Positions 34,827-43,578 of a stretch of DNA of 64,000 nt are shown in pieces. Both the position numbers and the translations under genes were made by a program. The first letter of the stretch is position 1; the number at the start of each line of letters is the position of its first letter. The notes under the pieces were generated by a model that was given only the letters and a program-made list of their open reading frames with translations, was not told the origin of the DNA and did no database searches. This DNA comes from Nocardia alba NBRC 108234 (GTDB taxonomy: Bacteria; Actinomycetota; Actinomycetes; Mycobacteriales; Mycobacteriaceae). Where the stretch lies: assembly GCF_001612665.1 (NCBI RefSeq), contig NZ_BDAX01000018.1, forward strand, positions 62,001 to 126,000. Reading direction: 5' to 3'.

Positions 34827-34893
34827 ACTTTCCTCCTGTATGTCACGTGCGCTCACCGCTGCGCCTCTGTGCTGGTAGACGAGGAGGTACGCC

Positions 34894-35889
34894 ATGACAC
34901 CGATCGGATCGACACCGCCCGCGCCGAACGCCGGCGAAGTAGTCACCGCCCAGTTTCTGGACCACCGGGACGTGCTGTTCTCCGTGGTCTACAACATGCT
35001 CGGCAGCGTCGTCGACACCGAGGACGTGCTTCAGGAGGTCTGGCTGGCCTGGTCTGCCAGGCATCGCGGTCCCGAGGTCGTGCCGATCGACAACCCGCGT
35101 GCCTATTTGATCCGGATCGCGTCGAACATGGCGTTGGCGCGCCGCGCCGATCTGAGCCGCCGCCGCGAGGTCTACGTCGGTCCGTGGCTGCCCGAGCCGC
35201 TGCTCACCGACAACGATCACGTCGCCGACTCCGCCGATCGGGCGCAGTCGCTGTCCACGGCAGTACTGGTTGTGCTGGAGACCCTGTCACCGCTGGAGCG
35301 CGCCGTTTTCGTACTGCACGAACTGTTCGGTTTCAGCCACGTGGAAGTGGCGGGGATACTCGACCGCACGCCGGAGGCGGTTCGCCAGCTCGCCACCCGG
35401 GCACGTCGACATGTGCATGCCCGCCGACCACGGTATCGAGCCGATCCGGAGATTCGCGCCGCGGTGGCCGAGCGATTCGCCGCCGCCGCGCTGGGTGGTG
35501 ATCTGCCTGCGCTGCTCGAGCTACTCGCGCCGGATGTGACGCTGTCGACCGATAGCGGGGGCAAGGGACCGGCCTACAGCCTGGAACCGGTGCACGGTTG
35601 CGCCGACGTCGTGGCGGCCATGCTGACCATCACCGCGAATCGTCCGGAGAACATGAGTATTCGGTATCGATCGGTGGCCGGCGACCCGTGCGCCCTGGTC
35701 TTCTCCGGCGACGGTCCTGTGGCGGCTGTGGTACTCGACCTCACTGTCGATGGTCACCGGATCGCAGGGATCTACTCGGTGACGAATCCCGACAAGTTGT
35801 CGGGCATTCGGGACAGCGAAAGCGATTTGACTACGAAGTCGTCACCCCGAAGCGGCAGCCTGCGCACCGATGTCGGTCCCATGGCATAG
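34894..35889 (+). CDS. ECF41-type sigma factor with SnoaL-like C-domain
   Basis: A 331-residue extracytoplasmic-function sigma factor. Region 2 is FSVVYNMLGSVVDTEDVLQEVWLAW, region 4 is LETLSPLERAVFVLHELFGFSHVEVAGILDRTPEAVRQLATRARRHV. The WLPEPLL motif between them and an NPDKL motif near residue 305 mark the ECF41 group, in which a fused SnoaL_2-like domain replaces an anti-sigma factor and modulates activity. The ATG at 34894 follows GAGGAGG. It probably activates the divergent cupin/small-ORF transcript and possibly itself; its signal is unknown. Confidence 0.9.
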   Translation: MTPIGSTPPAPNAGEVVTAQFLDHRDVLFSVVYNMLGSVVDTEDVLQEVWLAWSARHRGPEVVPIDNPRAYLIRIASNMALARRADLSRRREVYVGPWLPEPLLTDNDHVADSADRAQSLSTAVLVVLETLSPLERAVFVLHELFGFSHVEVAGILDRTPEAVRQLATRARRHVHARRPRYRADPEIRAAVAERFAAAALGGDLPALLELLAPDVTLSTDSGGKGPAYSLEPVHGCADVVAAMLTITANRPENMSIRYRSVAGDPCALVFSGDGPVAAVVLDLTVDGHRIAGIYSVTNPDKLSGIRDSESDLTTKSSPRSGSLRTDVGPMA

Positions 35890-36090
35890 GCTGGCCCCCG
35901 GCACCGCGATGTCCGTGCCTGCTTCTGTGCTCGATGGAGATACCGCAGTTTCGATCTATATCTCTCGGGTCGAACATCACGCTCTTCTGCTCACGATCCG
36001 CTGATAGGCGGTGTTGCGCTCCATCCGTGGCGATTGTGCTGTTCGGTTCGATAGCTGCCCTGGATGGACAACCTCGCACGAAGGATCGGT

Positions 36091-37371
36091 ATGAAGAGCG
36101 GAAAACGCGCGTGGATCGCAGCACTCACGGGAACCCTCGTGGTCGTCGGCGTCGGAGTCGTGGCCACCTCGACGGTCGGGGCCCAGCCGCCGCCGATGCA
36201 GGCGGCGGGGGGTGACATCGTCTACGCCGGAGGTGCGGCGACGGCGATCACGATTCCCGGCCCGGCGGGGCCGATACCGGCACGATCCACCCGCATCGTC
36301 TACACCAGCAACGACACTCACGGCGCGCCGAACACGGTGGTCGGCACCTATCTGGAATCCACGCAGCCCTGGACCGGCCCGGGCCCGCGACCGCTGGTGG
36401 CCTACGCGGGCGGCGCACAGGGACAGAGCGCCGAATGCTCGCCGTCGGCGATGCTGGGGCAGGTGGTCCGGTACCAGCCGCCCGCCGACGTGGTCTTCGA
36501 ATACGACATCATGGCGATCTATCAGCTCCTGGCGAGCGGGATGGCCGTGGTGATGACCGACTATCACGACTTCGGGGTACCGGGAGTGCACGACTTCCTG
36601 AACCGCAGGACGCAGGGATACGCGGTGCTGGATTCCGCGCGGGCCGCGCTGCGGCTGCCCGGGTCCGGGCTCGGCCCGGACGCACCGGTCATCATCTACG
36701 GCTACTCCCAGGGCGGAATGGCCTCCGCTGCCGCCGCCGAGCTGCAGGCCGAGTACGCGCCGGAACTGAGCGTACGCGGAGTGCACGTGGGCGGACCGGT
36801 GTCGGGGCCGCAGGACTTCATCGCTCGCAGCGACGGCAACCCGGGCGTCGCGCCCGCTATCGCGTGGGTGCTCAACGGAATCGCCGCCGACTATCCCGAG
36901 ACACGTCCGGTGCTCGACGCCGAGCTCAACGACACCGGCAAGGCGATTCTGCACAGCTCGGTCGGCACGTGCGGGGGTGGTCTCTCCGAGACCTTCGTCC
37001 AGCCCCAGGAAACCTCGCGGTGGACCACCAGCGGACTGCCGCTCACGGCCGTGATCGACCGTTCCCCCGAGTTGAAGGCGGCATTCGACGAGCAGCGTCT
37101 CGGCGGGACCGCACCTGTCGCGCCGGTGCGCGTCTACTCGGCCAGGAACGACGAGAAGGCCACCTATTTCGCCGCGCGCGACCTGGCCGCGCGATGGTGC
37201 GGCGGCGGCGCGGCGGTACAGCTGGATGCCGACAACTCGGTGCCCGCGATGGCGGGTTTCCTGGGCACCCATGATCTGGCCTTCTTCCCATCGCTGACGA
37301 GTTCGCAGCCCTGGATGGTCGATCGCCTCGCCGGCGTGCCCGCCCCGGTGAACTGCGCGGCCCTGCCCTAG
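36091..37371 (+). CDS. Secreted lipase (LIP family), second copy
   Basis: A 426-residue exported lipase. The signal peptide is RAWIAALTGTLVVVGVGVVA followed by an ATSTVGAQ cleavage region. The nucleophile is in IIYGYSQGGMASAAAAEL; acid and His are likely in YSARNDEKATYF and GFLGTHDLAFF. The overall plan matches the lipase at 7618-8970, so the two are paralogues. The ATG at 36091 has GAAGGATC upstream, better than the ATG at 36064. It should act on extracellular lipids. Confidence 0.85.
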   Translation: MKSGKRAWIAALTGTLVVVGVGVVATSTVGAQPPPMQAAGGDIVYAGGAATAITIPGPAGPIPARSTRIVYTSNDTHGAPNTVVGTYLESTQPWTGPGPRPLVAYAGGAQGQSAECSPSAMLGQVVRYQPPADVVFEYDIMAIYQLLASGMAVVMTDYHDFGVPGVHDFLNRRTQGYAVLDSARAALRLPGSGLGPDAPVIIYGYSQGGMASAAAAELQAEYAPELSVRGVHVGGPVSGPQDFIARSDGNPGVAPAIAWVLNGIAADYPETRPVLDAELNDTGKAILHSSVGTCGGGLSETFVQPQETSRWTTSGLPLTAVIDRSPELKAAFDEQRLGGTAPVAPVRVYSARNDEKATYFAARDLAARWCGGGAAVQLDADNSVPAMAGFLGTHDLAFFPSLTSSQPWMVDRLAGVPAPVNCAALP

Positions 37372-37539
37372 CCGCGCCGATCTCCATCGATCCTCGAGAC
37401 CACGCGACCGCATCGCCCTACGAGCAACTCCGGTATATCGGTGGCTGCGATGCGGTCGGGTGGGATCGAACCGACCAGGTTGTCGATCGTGTTGGTGGAT
37501 CGAGCCGCTCGTCGTGTTCCCGGCGATTTCGACACGCGA

Positions 37540-38721
37540 TCATGTCGACTCGCGCCCCGGACGCTGAACTCGGTCGGGCATCGTGTTGGCGCGGGTGAGG
37601 TCGCCATCGTAATGGGCCAGAACCCGGTGATCCATGGTGCGCCGCCACAGCGCCGGCACCGATGCCACGACGATCATGGTGGCATAGCCCGCGGGCAGCT
37701 GCGGTGCCTCGGACGCGGTACGCAGGGTCTGATATCGGCGCGCTGGATTAGCGTGATGATCGCTGTGCCGCTGTAGGTGGAACAGGAAGATATTGGTGAC
37801 GAGGCGGTCGGAGTTCCAGCTGTCGGCCGGCGAGCAACGCGCCCAGCGACCGTTCGGCAACCTGCTTCGCAGCAGACCGTAGTGCTCGACGTAGTTCACC
37901 GTCTCGAGCAGCCAGACGCCGATCACCGCCTGGACCGCGAGATAGGGCAGGATGCCGGGTCCGAACACCGCGACGAGCCCGCCGAACAGCACCAGCGTCA
38001 TCGCCCACGACTGCAGAATATTGTTGCGCGGGTTCCACCACGAGCGTCCCTGGCGTTGCAGCCGTTCCTGTTCCAGTTCGAGCGCTGACCGAAAACCCCC
38101 GATCACGCTGCGGGGCAGGAACTCCCACAGGGACTCACCGAACCGCGCGCTGGCCGGGTCCTGCGGCGTAGCGACCCGAGCATGGTGGCCTCGATTGTGC
38201 TCGACGTAGAAATGCCCGTATCCGGATTGCGCCAGTGCCGCCTTCGCCAACCACCGTTCGAGCCGCTCTACCCGATGACCGAGTTCGTGTGCGGCGTTGA
38301 TACCGATCCCCGCCAGAAAGCCGACGGTCACGGCCAGCCCCAGCTTGTCGACGAATCGAAGGTCCGAACCAGTCCACAGCGAGCACGCGATAACCAGGGC
38401 GGCGACCTGCACCGGGAGGAACAGGTAGGTACACCACCGGTAAAAGCGGTTGGCACTGAGTTTTTCGTAATCCTCGTCGCTGGCATTGTGGCCGTCTTCA
38501 CCGACAAGTCGATCCAGCACCGGAATCGCGAACAGCACGATAATCGGTTCGATCCACCAGAATATGGTCGATCCGGTGCGCATCACCAGCTGTGAGGGCA
38601 GCAGCGCGCAAATCGGCGCCAGCAATCCGAATGCCCAGAGAAATCGTTTCGGGTCTGCCGTCGGCACCACATAGCGCCCGAGTAGGTGACGCGGCCGCGG
38701 CACCCGCTTCGACATCTTCAT
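37540..38721 (-). CDS. alkB: AlkB-type alkane 1-monooxygenase / membrane hydroxylase
   Basis: A 393-residue integral-membrane di-iron hydroxylase. The histidine clusters are HELGHR near residue 150, EHNRGHH near 180, NYVEHYG and LQRHSDHHANP near 290-320, the pattern of alkane hydroxylases, which oxidise the terminal carbon of alkanes. About six helices are predicted (FLWAFGLLAPICALLPSQLV and others). No rubredoxin or rubredoxin reductase gene, its usual partner, is adjacent. ATG codons at 38721 and 38715 are both possible starts. A related fatty-acid or xylene hydroxylase cannot be excluded. Confidence 0.85.
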   Translation of the reverse strand: MKMSKRVPRPRHLLGRYVVPTADPKRFLWAFGLLAPICALLPSQLVMRTGSTIFWWIEPIIVLFAIPVLDRLVGEDGHNASDEDYEKLSANRFYRWCTYLFLPVQVAALVIACSLWTGSDLRFVDKLGLAVTVGFLAGIGINAAHELGHRVERLERWLAKAALAQSGYGHFYVEHNRGHHARVATPQDPASARFGESLWEFLPRSVIGGFRSALELEQERLQRQGRSWWNPRNNILQSWAMTLVLFGGLVAVFGPGILPYLAVQAVIGVWLLETVNYVEHYGLLRSRLPNGRWARCSPADSWNSDRLVTNIFLFHLQRHSDHHANPARRYQTLRTASEAPQLPAGYATMIVVASVPALWRRTMDHRVLAHYDGDLTRANTMPDRVQRPGREST

Positions 38722-39199
38722 CGAAGAATCGGGGTCAAGGCTGCCTCGAGCAGGTCGCCGACGCGCTGAAGCAGTCGCCGACGGCCACCTCAACGATCAG
38801 CAGCGATGATGCCGACAGACCCATACTGTCCGCGACGACGGCTCCTGGCAGAACTGTCGACCACTTGCACACTCGCCTCCTCAAGATCAGACCCCCTACT
38901 GTGATGCGCAGCACTTTGCTAGCGGAACGACATAGACCGTACACAAAGCCTCGCCGGAGTAGAAATCAGGTAGCGATCGGTGTGATGATCAGGCGTTATA
39001 CTACAACCTTCTCAGTTCCCGACGCGGACATCGAAGTGCTTCACATTCGAGGCAGGCGCGTAAGAACCTGAATTCATATAGCGTACAACTATCATTTCCG
39101 CTGGAAAGCGGCCTTCTTCGGTACCGCTCGAGCCTGCGACCCTGGCCCGGGTCGTAGAAAATTCGGCTCGGAGCTGTCGGGGCGGACCGGGCGGCCGAA
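38722..39199. other. 478-bp gap without a supported gene
   Basis: Short frames exist on both strands (for example 38735-38944 minus), but none has a ribosome site, a recognisable domain or consistent codon bias. Base composition is locally more AT-rich than the neighbours between about 38,900 and 39,100, including 'gcgttatactacaacc'. It may hold the alkB promoter or decayed sequence. Confidence 0.4.
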
Positions 39200-39772
39200 T
39201 CAGTAGACAGCGCCCCAGTATTCGTTCACCGTCCAGGTCACCGCACGGAATTCGGGGTGTTTCGGATCGTCGGTGACGGTGATCGTCGCGCGCGCCAGGT
39301 CGATCTTCATGCCGTCGGCCACGAACTGCTGACTGTTGGCGGTGAAAGTGAAGAAGGTTCCTTCGAAGGGTTCCGGCCGCAATGCCGGTGCTGTCGCCCG
39401 CACGATGCGGGTGCCGGCCCGGTCCTCGCACACGACGAATCGCTGGTCGCCGCCCACGGTGGAGCCGTGAAAGGTCGTCACCGAGCTGCCGGTGGTCTGA
39501 CCGACCAGCAGTACCAGCCGTTCGGTGCCCCGGCATCGGGCGAACGAATCGCGGTAGCCGTAGATGTCGGTGCCCGCGGGCAGGGTGCCATCGGTCTGTA
39601 CCGGTGCTGCCGTCGTGCTGGTACCCGGTGTCGACGGGCCGGGCGAGGTGGCGGCGGCGTTCTCGCCGGAGCATGCCACCATCGAACAGATCAACGCGGC
39701 CCCCGCCAGCGCCGTGCAGCGTTTCCGTGCTGAAATCATCGACGGAGCATATCGATTCAGGCGAAAGGCCAT
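39200..39772 (-). CDS. Putative lipoprotein (190 aa)
   Basis: An exported lipoprotein of unrecognised family. The signal ends at the lipobox MVAC after a hydrophobic stretch TALAGAALICS. A Thr/Pro/Ser linker (TSPGPSTPGTSTTAAPVQ) precedes a beta-rich domain containing LVLLVGQTTGSSVTTFHGST and FVVCEDRAGTRIVRA. The ATG at 39772 has GAGGCGG just upstream; an internal ATG at 39739 is the alternative. It is divergent from the P450 gene. Confidence 0.65.
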   Translation of the reverse strand: MAFRLNRYAPSMISARKRCTALAGAALICSMVACSGENAAATSPGPSTPGTSTTAAPVQTDGTLPAGTDIYGYRDSFARCRGTERLVLLVGQTTGSSVTTFHGSTVGGDQRFVVCEDRAGTRIVRATAPALRPEPFEGTFFTFTANSQQFVADGMKIDLARATITVTDDPKHPEFRAVTWTVNEYWGAVY

Positions 39773-39880
39773 TCCGCCTCGCTGCCCGCGCGGCAGCGAA
39801 CTCGTGGACTTCCGGATCGGCGCCCGGCCCGAGCAACCGGGGTTACCGTGGAGCGAGGTGTCTAGGAGAGGACCATCGCC

Positions 39881-41161
39881 ATGTACCCGCCCGGCCCCCG
39901 ACTACCCGCGATCGCGCAGACGATTCGGTATGTGCAAGCGCGGGAGCGGTTCATGACCGCCACCGCACGCCGTTACGGCGACACCTTCACCCTGCGTTTG
40001 GTGCCGCCGTATGCCCGACATCTGGTGGTGTTCACCCGCCCCGAACACATTCGCGAGATCTTCGCCGCCTCCCCCACCGACCTGCACGCCGGCGAGAGCA
40101 ACGGCATCCTGCGTCCGTTGCTCGGCGATCATTCGGTGCTCATCACCGACGAGGCCGAGCACGCTCGCGCCCGCCGCCTGCTGATGCCCGCCTTCACCGG
40201 GCCCGCGCTGACCGGTTATCGCAAGATGATCGAGCAGATCGCCGCCGCCCACGTGGAGACCTGGCGGGCTGGGTCGACGCTCTCCAGCCTGGACGCGATG
40301 ACCGCGATCACCCTCGATGTCATCGGCGAGGTGGTGCTCGGTGTCGCCGATCCGCGCCGCCGTGACCTACTCGGTCCACCTATGCGCCGCATCACCGACA
40401 TCGCCCCGCTCACCCTGCTCGGTTCCCGCTACCCGGCCCTGCAAACCCGCGGTCCGTGGAAGCGGTTCCACCAGGACCGGGCCGATCTGGATACCCACCT
40501 CTACGCCGAGATCGAGCAGCGCCGCACCGGCAACGACGCCACCGGCGCAGATGTGCTGTCGCGACTGATGGCACCGGGGACCGGCGACGACGCCCCGCTC
40601 ACCCCGGACGAGCTCCGCGATCAGTTGGTCACCCTGCTCGCCGCCGGGCACGAGACGACCTCGGCCGCACTGTCGTGGGCGCTGCGCGAACTGGCCGCCG
40701 ACCCCGCCCAGCAGGACCTCGCGCGCCGAGCCGCGCTCGACGGCGACACCGCGTACCTCGAAGCGGTGATGAAGGAGGCACTGCGCTACCACTGGGTCAT
40801 CGGTGGTGTCGTACGAAAGCTCACCCGCGATATGCGGATCGGTGGCCACGACCTGCCCGCTGACACTGTTGTCGCGACCTCGATCCTGCTCGCGCACAAG
40901 CGGCCGGAGGCCTTCCCTGACGCGGTGTTCCGGCCCGGTCGATTCCTCGACGGCAGTGTGGCGCCGAATACCTGGCTGCCGTTCGGCGGTGGGGTGCGCC
41001 GGTGCATCGGAGCGGGTTTCGCGCTGATGGAGGGCGCGGCGGTGCTCCAGGAGATCCTGCGCCGCCACACCCTGTCACTGCCCGCGAACGCGACGACGCG
41101 TGGCCGGGTCCGCAACATCACGCATGTGCCGTCCGACGGGGCACCGATTCTGATCAGCTGA
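39881..41161 (+). CDS. Cytochrome P450
   Basis: A 426-residue soluble P450. The I-helix motif is AAGHETTS, the ExxR motif is EALR within YLEAVMKEALRYH, and the haem loop is FGGGVRRCIGAGFA with the axial Cys. The N-terminus PPGPRLPAIAQTIRYV resembles long-chain or steroid-type bacterial P450s (similar to CYP135/CYP138-like enzymes of mycobacteria), but the family number is not certain. It needs external ferredoxin and reductase, not encoded nearby. The ATG at 39881 follows AGGAGAGGA. Confidence 0.92.
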   Translation: MYPPGPRLPAIAQTIRYVQARERFMTATARRYGDTFTLRLVPPYARHLVVFTRPEHIREIFAASPTDLHAGESNGILRPLLGDHSVLITDEAEHARARRLLMPAFTGPALTGYRKMIEQIAAAHVETWRAGSTLSSLDAMTAITLDVIGEVVLGVADPRRRDLLGPPMRRITDIAPLTLLGSRYPALQTRGPWKRFHQDRADLDTHLYAEIEQRRTGNDATGADVLSRLMAPGTGDDAPLTPDELRDQLVTLLAAGHETTSAALSWALRELAADPAQQDLARRAALDGDTAYLEAVMKEALRYHWVIGGVVRKLTRDMRIGGHDLPADTVVATSILLAHKRPEAFPDAVFRPGRFLDGSVAPNTWLPFGGGVRRCIGAGFALMEGAAVLQEILRRHTLSLPANATTRGRVRNITHVPSDGAPILIS

Positions 41162-41192
41162 ACAGCGCGACATCGCCGGCCGTCCGGTTACC

Positions 41193-41843
41193 TCACCTGT
41201 TGGATCCGCGCCATGGCGTCGCGGGCATCAAGCGTGGCACCGGTGGCAGCGGTGCGGCCGCGGGTGACGTTCGGAACGCTTGAATCATGAGGGCGGCGAA
41301 GCGGCGAGAGGCAGCGATTCGTGCGGCCGGTGTCCCGGCGTGAATGCCGTTGTTGGCCATGATCATCAGGATGAGATCGTCGACGCCGATGTCAGAGCGC
41401 AGGTGACCGGTGTCCTTGGCGCGGCGGATCAGTTCGGCGGCGCCGGTGAGCGAGGAGTTGCGGATCGCCGTGAAGTCCAGCGCGTGCGGGTACGCGGACA
41501 TGAAGGCCGCGGTGAAGCCGCGGTCGCGGGCTTGCAGCGCGCAGAGCTTCTCGACGGTGCGGCAGAAACCGTGCCAGGGATCGGGGTCGGCGAGCCCTTC
41601 GTCCACGAGAGTCCGGCAGGCGAGCATCTGATCGGTGAACGCCTCGGCGACCAGGAGCTCCTTGGAGGGGAAATGGCGATAGAGGGTGGCGGGGCCGACC
41701 TCTGCCCGCCGCGCGATCTCCCGCATCGGCATGTCGAGGCCGTCGTTGACGAACACCGCGCGGGCCGCGTCGAGGATCCGTTCACGGTTGTCCCTGGCAT
41801 CGGATCGCAGGGTATGAGGCAAACGGGTGGTCACCGCTCTCAC
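41193..41843 (-). CDS. TetR-family repressor
   Basis: A 216-residue regulator. The HTH is RERILDAARAVFVNDGLDMPMREIARRAEVGPATLYRHFPSKELLVAEAF; the C-terminal half resembles SbtR-like ligand domains (GFTAAFMSAYPHALDFTAIR). The GTG at 41843 lies at the edge of a double palindrome; a second GTG at 41834 is possible. It is divergent from the quinone-oxidoreductase-like gene and is the likely repressor of both, as in many TetR/oxidoreductase pairs. Confidence 0.85.
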   Translation of the reverse strand: MRAVTTRLPHTLRSDARDNRERILDAARAVFVNDGLDMPMREIARRAEVGPATLYRHFPSKELLVAEAFTDQMLACRTLVDEGLADPDPWHGFCRTVEKLCALQARDRGFTAAFMSAYPHALDFTAIRNSSLTGAAELIRRAKDTGHLRSDIGVDDLILMIMANNGIHAGTPAARIAASRRFAALMIQAFRTSPAAAPLPPVPRLMPATPWRGSNR

Positions 41844-41871
41844 TTTAGCTAAACGGACGCCGGTGTCCGTT
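41844..41871. promoter_or_regulatory. Double palindrome between TetR and oxidoreductase genes
   Basis: TTTAGCTAAA (41844-41853) is a perfect 10-bp palindrome that runs into AACGGACGCCGGTGTCCGTT (41852-41871), an 18/20 inverted repeat. They fill the space between the divergent TetR and oxidoreductase genes and are probable binding sites of the TetR protein. Confidence 0.65.
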
Positions 41872-41917
41872 ACGGTCCCACTGGTCAGTTCCGCTCGGAC
41901 AGATCACGGAGACACCG

Positions 41918-42889
41918 ATGAAAGCAGTAATCGTCGAAACGTTCGGCGGCCCTGAGGTCCTGGCGGTGGTCGAACTCCCCGATCCGAAGCCGGCCGCCGG
42001 ACAGGTGTTGGTCACGACCGAGGCGATCGGCGTCGGCGGAGTCGACGCTCTCATCCGCAGTGGCGCGCTGGCCGCCTACGCGACCACGCCGGGTCGCATC
42101 CCCGGCCACGAGGTCGCGGGCACCGTGACCGACGTCGGCCCGGGCGTCGACCCAGGGTGGATCGGGCAGCGCGTGTGGGCGTTCACCGGTGAACACGGCG
42201 GCTACGCCGAACGTGCGGTGGCCTCGGCGGAAACGCTCGTCGCCCTCCCGCGGACCATGTCGGCTGTCGACGCGGTGACACTCGGCAGCTCGGCGGTGGT
42301 GGCGCACTTCGCGCTGCGCCATGCGCGTTTCGCGCCCGGTGAGTCGGTGCTGGTGCGTGGCGCGGCCGGTGGCATCGGGGTGATGGCCGTCCAGCTCGCG
42401 GCGCGTGGCGGTGCTCGTGCGGTCGCGGTCACGACCTCATCGGCCGAGCGCGGCGAGCGCCTGCGCGAGCTCGGCGCGACCCACGTACTCGACCGCGGCG
42501 GCCAGGGCACGAAAGACGCCCCCGCGGCCTACGACGTCATCATCGACATCGTCGCCGGCGCGGATCTGCCGTCGTTCTTCGCCGGACTCGAGCCGAACGG
42601 TCGCATGGTGGCCGTCGGCGTGATGGCGGGGATGCCACCGGCGGACTTCGGCGCGGAATTGATCGCGGCTTTCCGGAAGTCGATGTCTTTCGCGACGTTC
42701 AGTGCCGACACGGTGCCGACAGCCGACCGACGCGCCGCGACCGCCGAACTGTTCGCCGCCGCGGGCCGCGGCGAGCTGAAAGCGGTTGTGCACGAAACGC
42801 TTTCCCTGGAGCAAGCGGTGCTGGCGCACCGGAGAATGGAAAGCGGCGTGGTATTCGGCAGAATCGCGCTCACGCCGACGGCAGGATAG
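41918..42889 (+). CDS. Zinc-binding-dehydrogenase/quinone-oxidoreductase family protein
   Basis: A 323-residue medium-chain reductase. KAVIVETFGGPEVLAVVELPDP is the N-terminal quinone-oxidoreductase signature, GRIPGHEVAGTVTDVGPGVD the GroES-like loop, and SVLVRGAAGGIGVMAVQLA the NADPH-binding motif. Zinc-ligand Cys residues of true alcohol dehydrogenases are absent, favouring NADPH:quinone reductase-type activity. Divergent from TetR with a strong operator, it is probably induced by an electrophilic or phenolic compound. Confidence 0.87.
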   Translation: MKAVIVETFGGPEVLAVVELPDPKPAAGQVLVTTEAIGVGGVDALIRSGALAAYATTPGRIPGHEVAGTVTDVGPGVDPGWIGQRVWAFTGEHGGYAERAVASAETLVALPRTMSAVDAVTLGSSAVVAHFALRHARFAPGESVLVRGAAGGIGVMAVQLAARGGARAVAVTTSSAERGERLRELGATHVLDRGGQGTKDAPAAYDVIIDIVAGADLPSFFAGLEPNGRMVAVGVMAGMPPADFGAELIAAFRKSMSFATFSADTVPTADRRAATAELFAAAGRGELKAVVHETLSLEQAVLAHRRMESGVVFGRIALTPTAG

Positions 42890-42927
42890 GCGACGCGCGA
42901 AGAGCTGATCGCTGACGCCCGAATTCC

Positions 42928-43578
42928 TCAGCCCATCAGACCGCTGCGGTAGGCGAGCACCACGGCCTGGGTGCGGTCGCGAGAACCGGTTTTGGCGATG
43001 ACGTGGGAGACGTGGGTGCGGGTGGTGGCTTCGCTGATGAACAAGCGAGCGCTGATCTCGGCGTTCGCGTATCCCATCGCCATCAACACCAGCACCTCGC
43101 GCTCCCGGTTGGTCAGCCCGACCACGGTCGCCGGTGTCGTGGGGGTGGGCGGGGTCGCCGATCTCAGTGCGGTCAGGACCCCACCGACCACCGCGGGATC
43201 GAGCCAGCCCTCCCCCGCGGCGCAGGCGCGGATCGCCTCGGCGAGATTCGCGGGGGCCGCGTGCTTGAGCAGAAATCCGCTGGCGCCGGCCGCGAGTGCT
43301 TGTTGCACAGCCTGCTGCTCGTTGAAGGTGGTGAGCACGAGAACCGCTGGTGCGTCGACGGATTCGCAGATCTTACGAGTGGCGCTGATGCCGTCGATCC
43401 TCGGCATGCGCAGGTCCATCAGGACCACATCGGGCCGGACGGCCGCGGCGAGTTCGATCGCCGTGGTGCCGTCGCTCGCCTCACCGACCACCTCGATATC
43501 GGGGATGGCGCCGAGTACCAGGACGACACCGGCACGCACCAGGGCTTCGTCCTCGGCGATGATCACGCTGATCCTCAC
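42928..43578 (-). CDS. NarL/FixJ-type response regulator
   Basis: A 216-residue regulator. The receiver domain has VIIAEDEALVRAGV, phospho-acceptor Asp in VVLMDLRMPRIDG and Lys in GFLLKHAAP; the output domain is a LuxR-type HTH, LTNREREVLVLMAMGYANAEISARLFISEATTRTHV. The GTG at 43578 follows AGGAGAACGCCAC and overlaps the kinase stop by four bases (GTGA), so kinase and regulator are translationally coupled. It lies at the end of the lanthipeptide gene series and may control that cluster or cell-envelope genes. Confidence 0.9.
   Translation of the reverse strand: MRISVIIAEDEALVRAGVVLVLGAIPDIEVVGEASDGTTAIELAAAVRPDVVLMDLRMPRIDGISATRKICESVDAPAVLVLTTFNEQQAVQQALAAGASGFLLKHAAPANLAEAIRACAAGEGWLDPAVVGGVLTALRSATPPTPTTPATVVGLTNREREVLVLMAMGYANAEISARLFISEATTRTHVSHVIAKTGSRDRTQAVVLAYRSGLMG

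Noticed and set aside
34841..34874. ECF41-type promoter (TGTCAC -35 with CGTC -10) before the sigma gene
   Set aside because: TGTCAC is present at 34841-34846 and on the other strand near 34795, but no CGTC occurs at the expected 16-18 bp spacing, so I did not call it.
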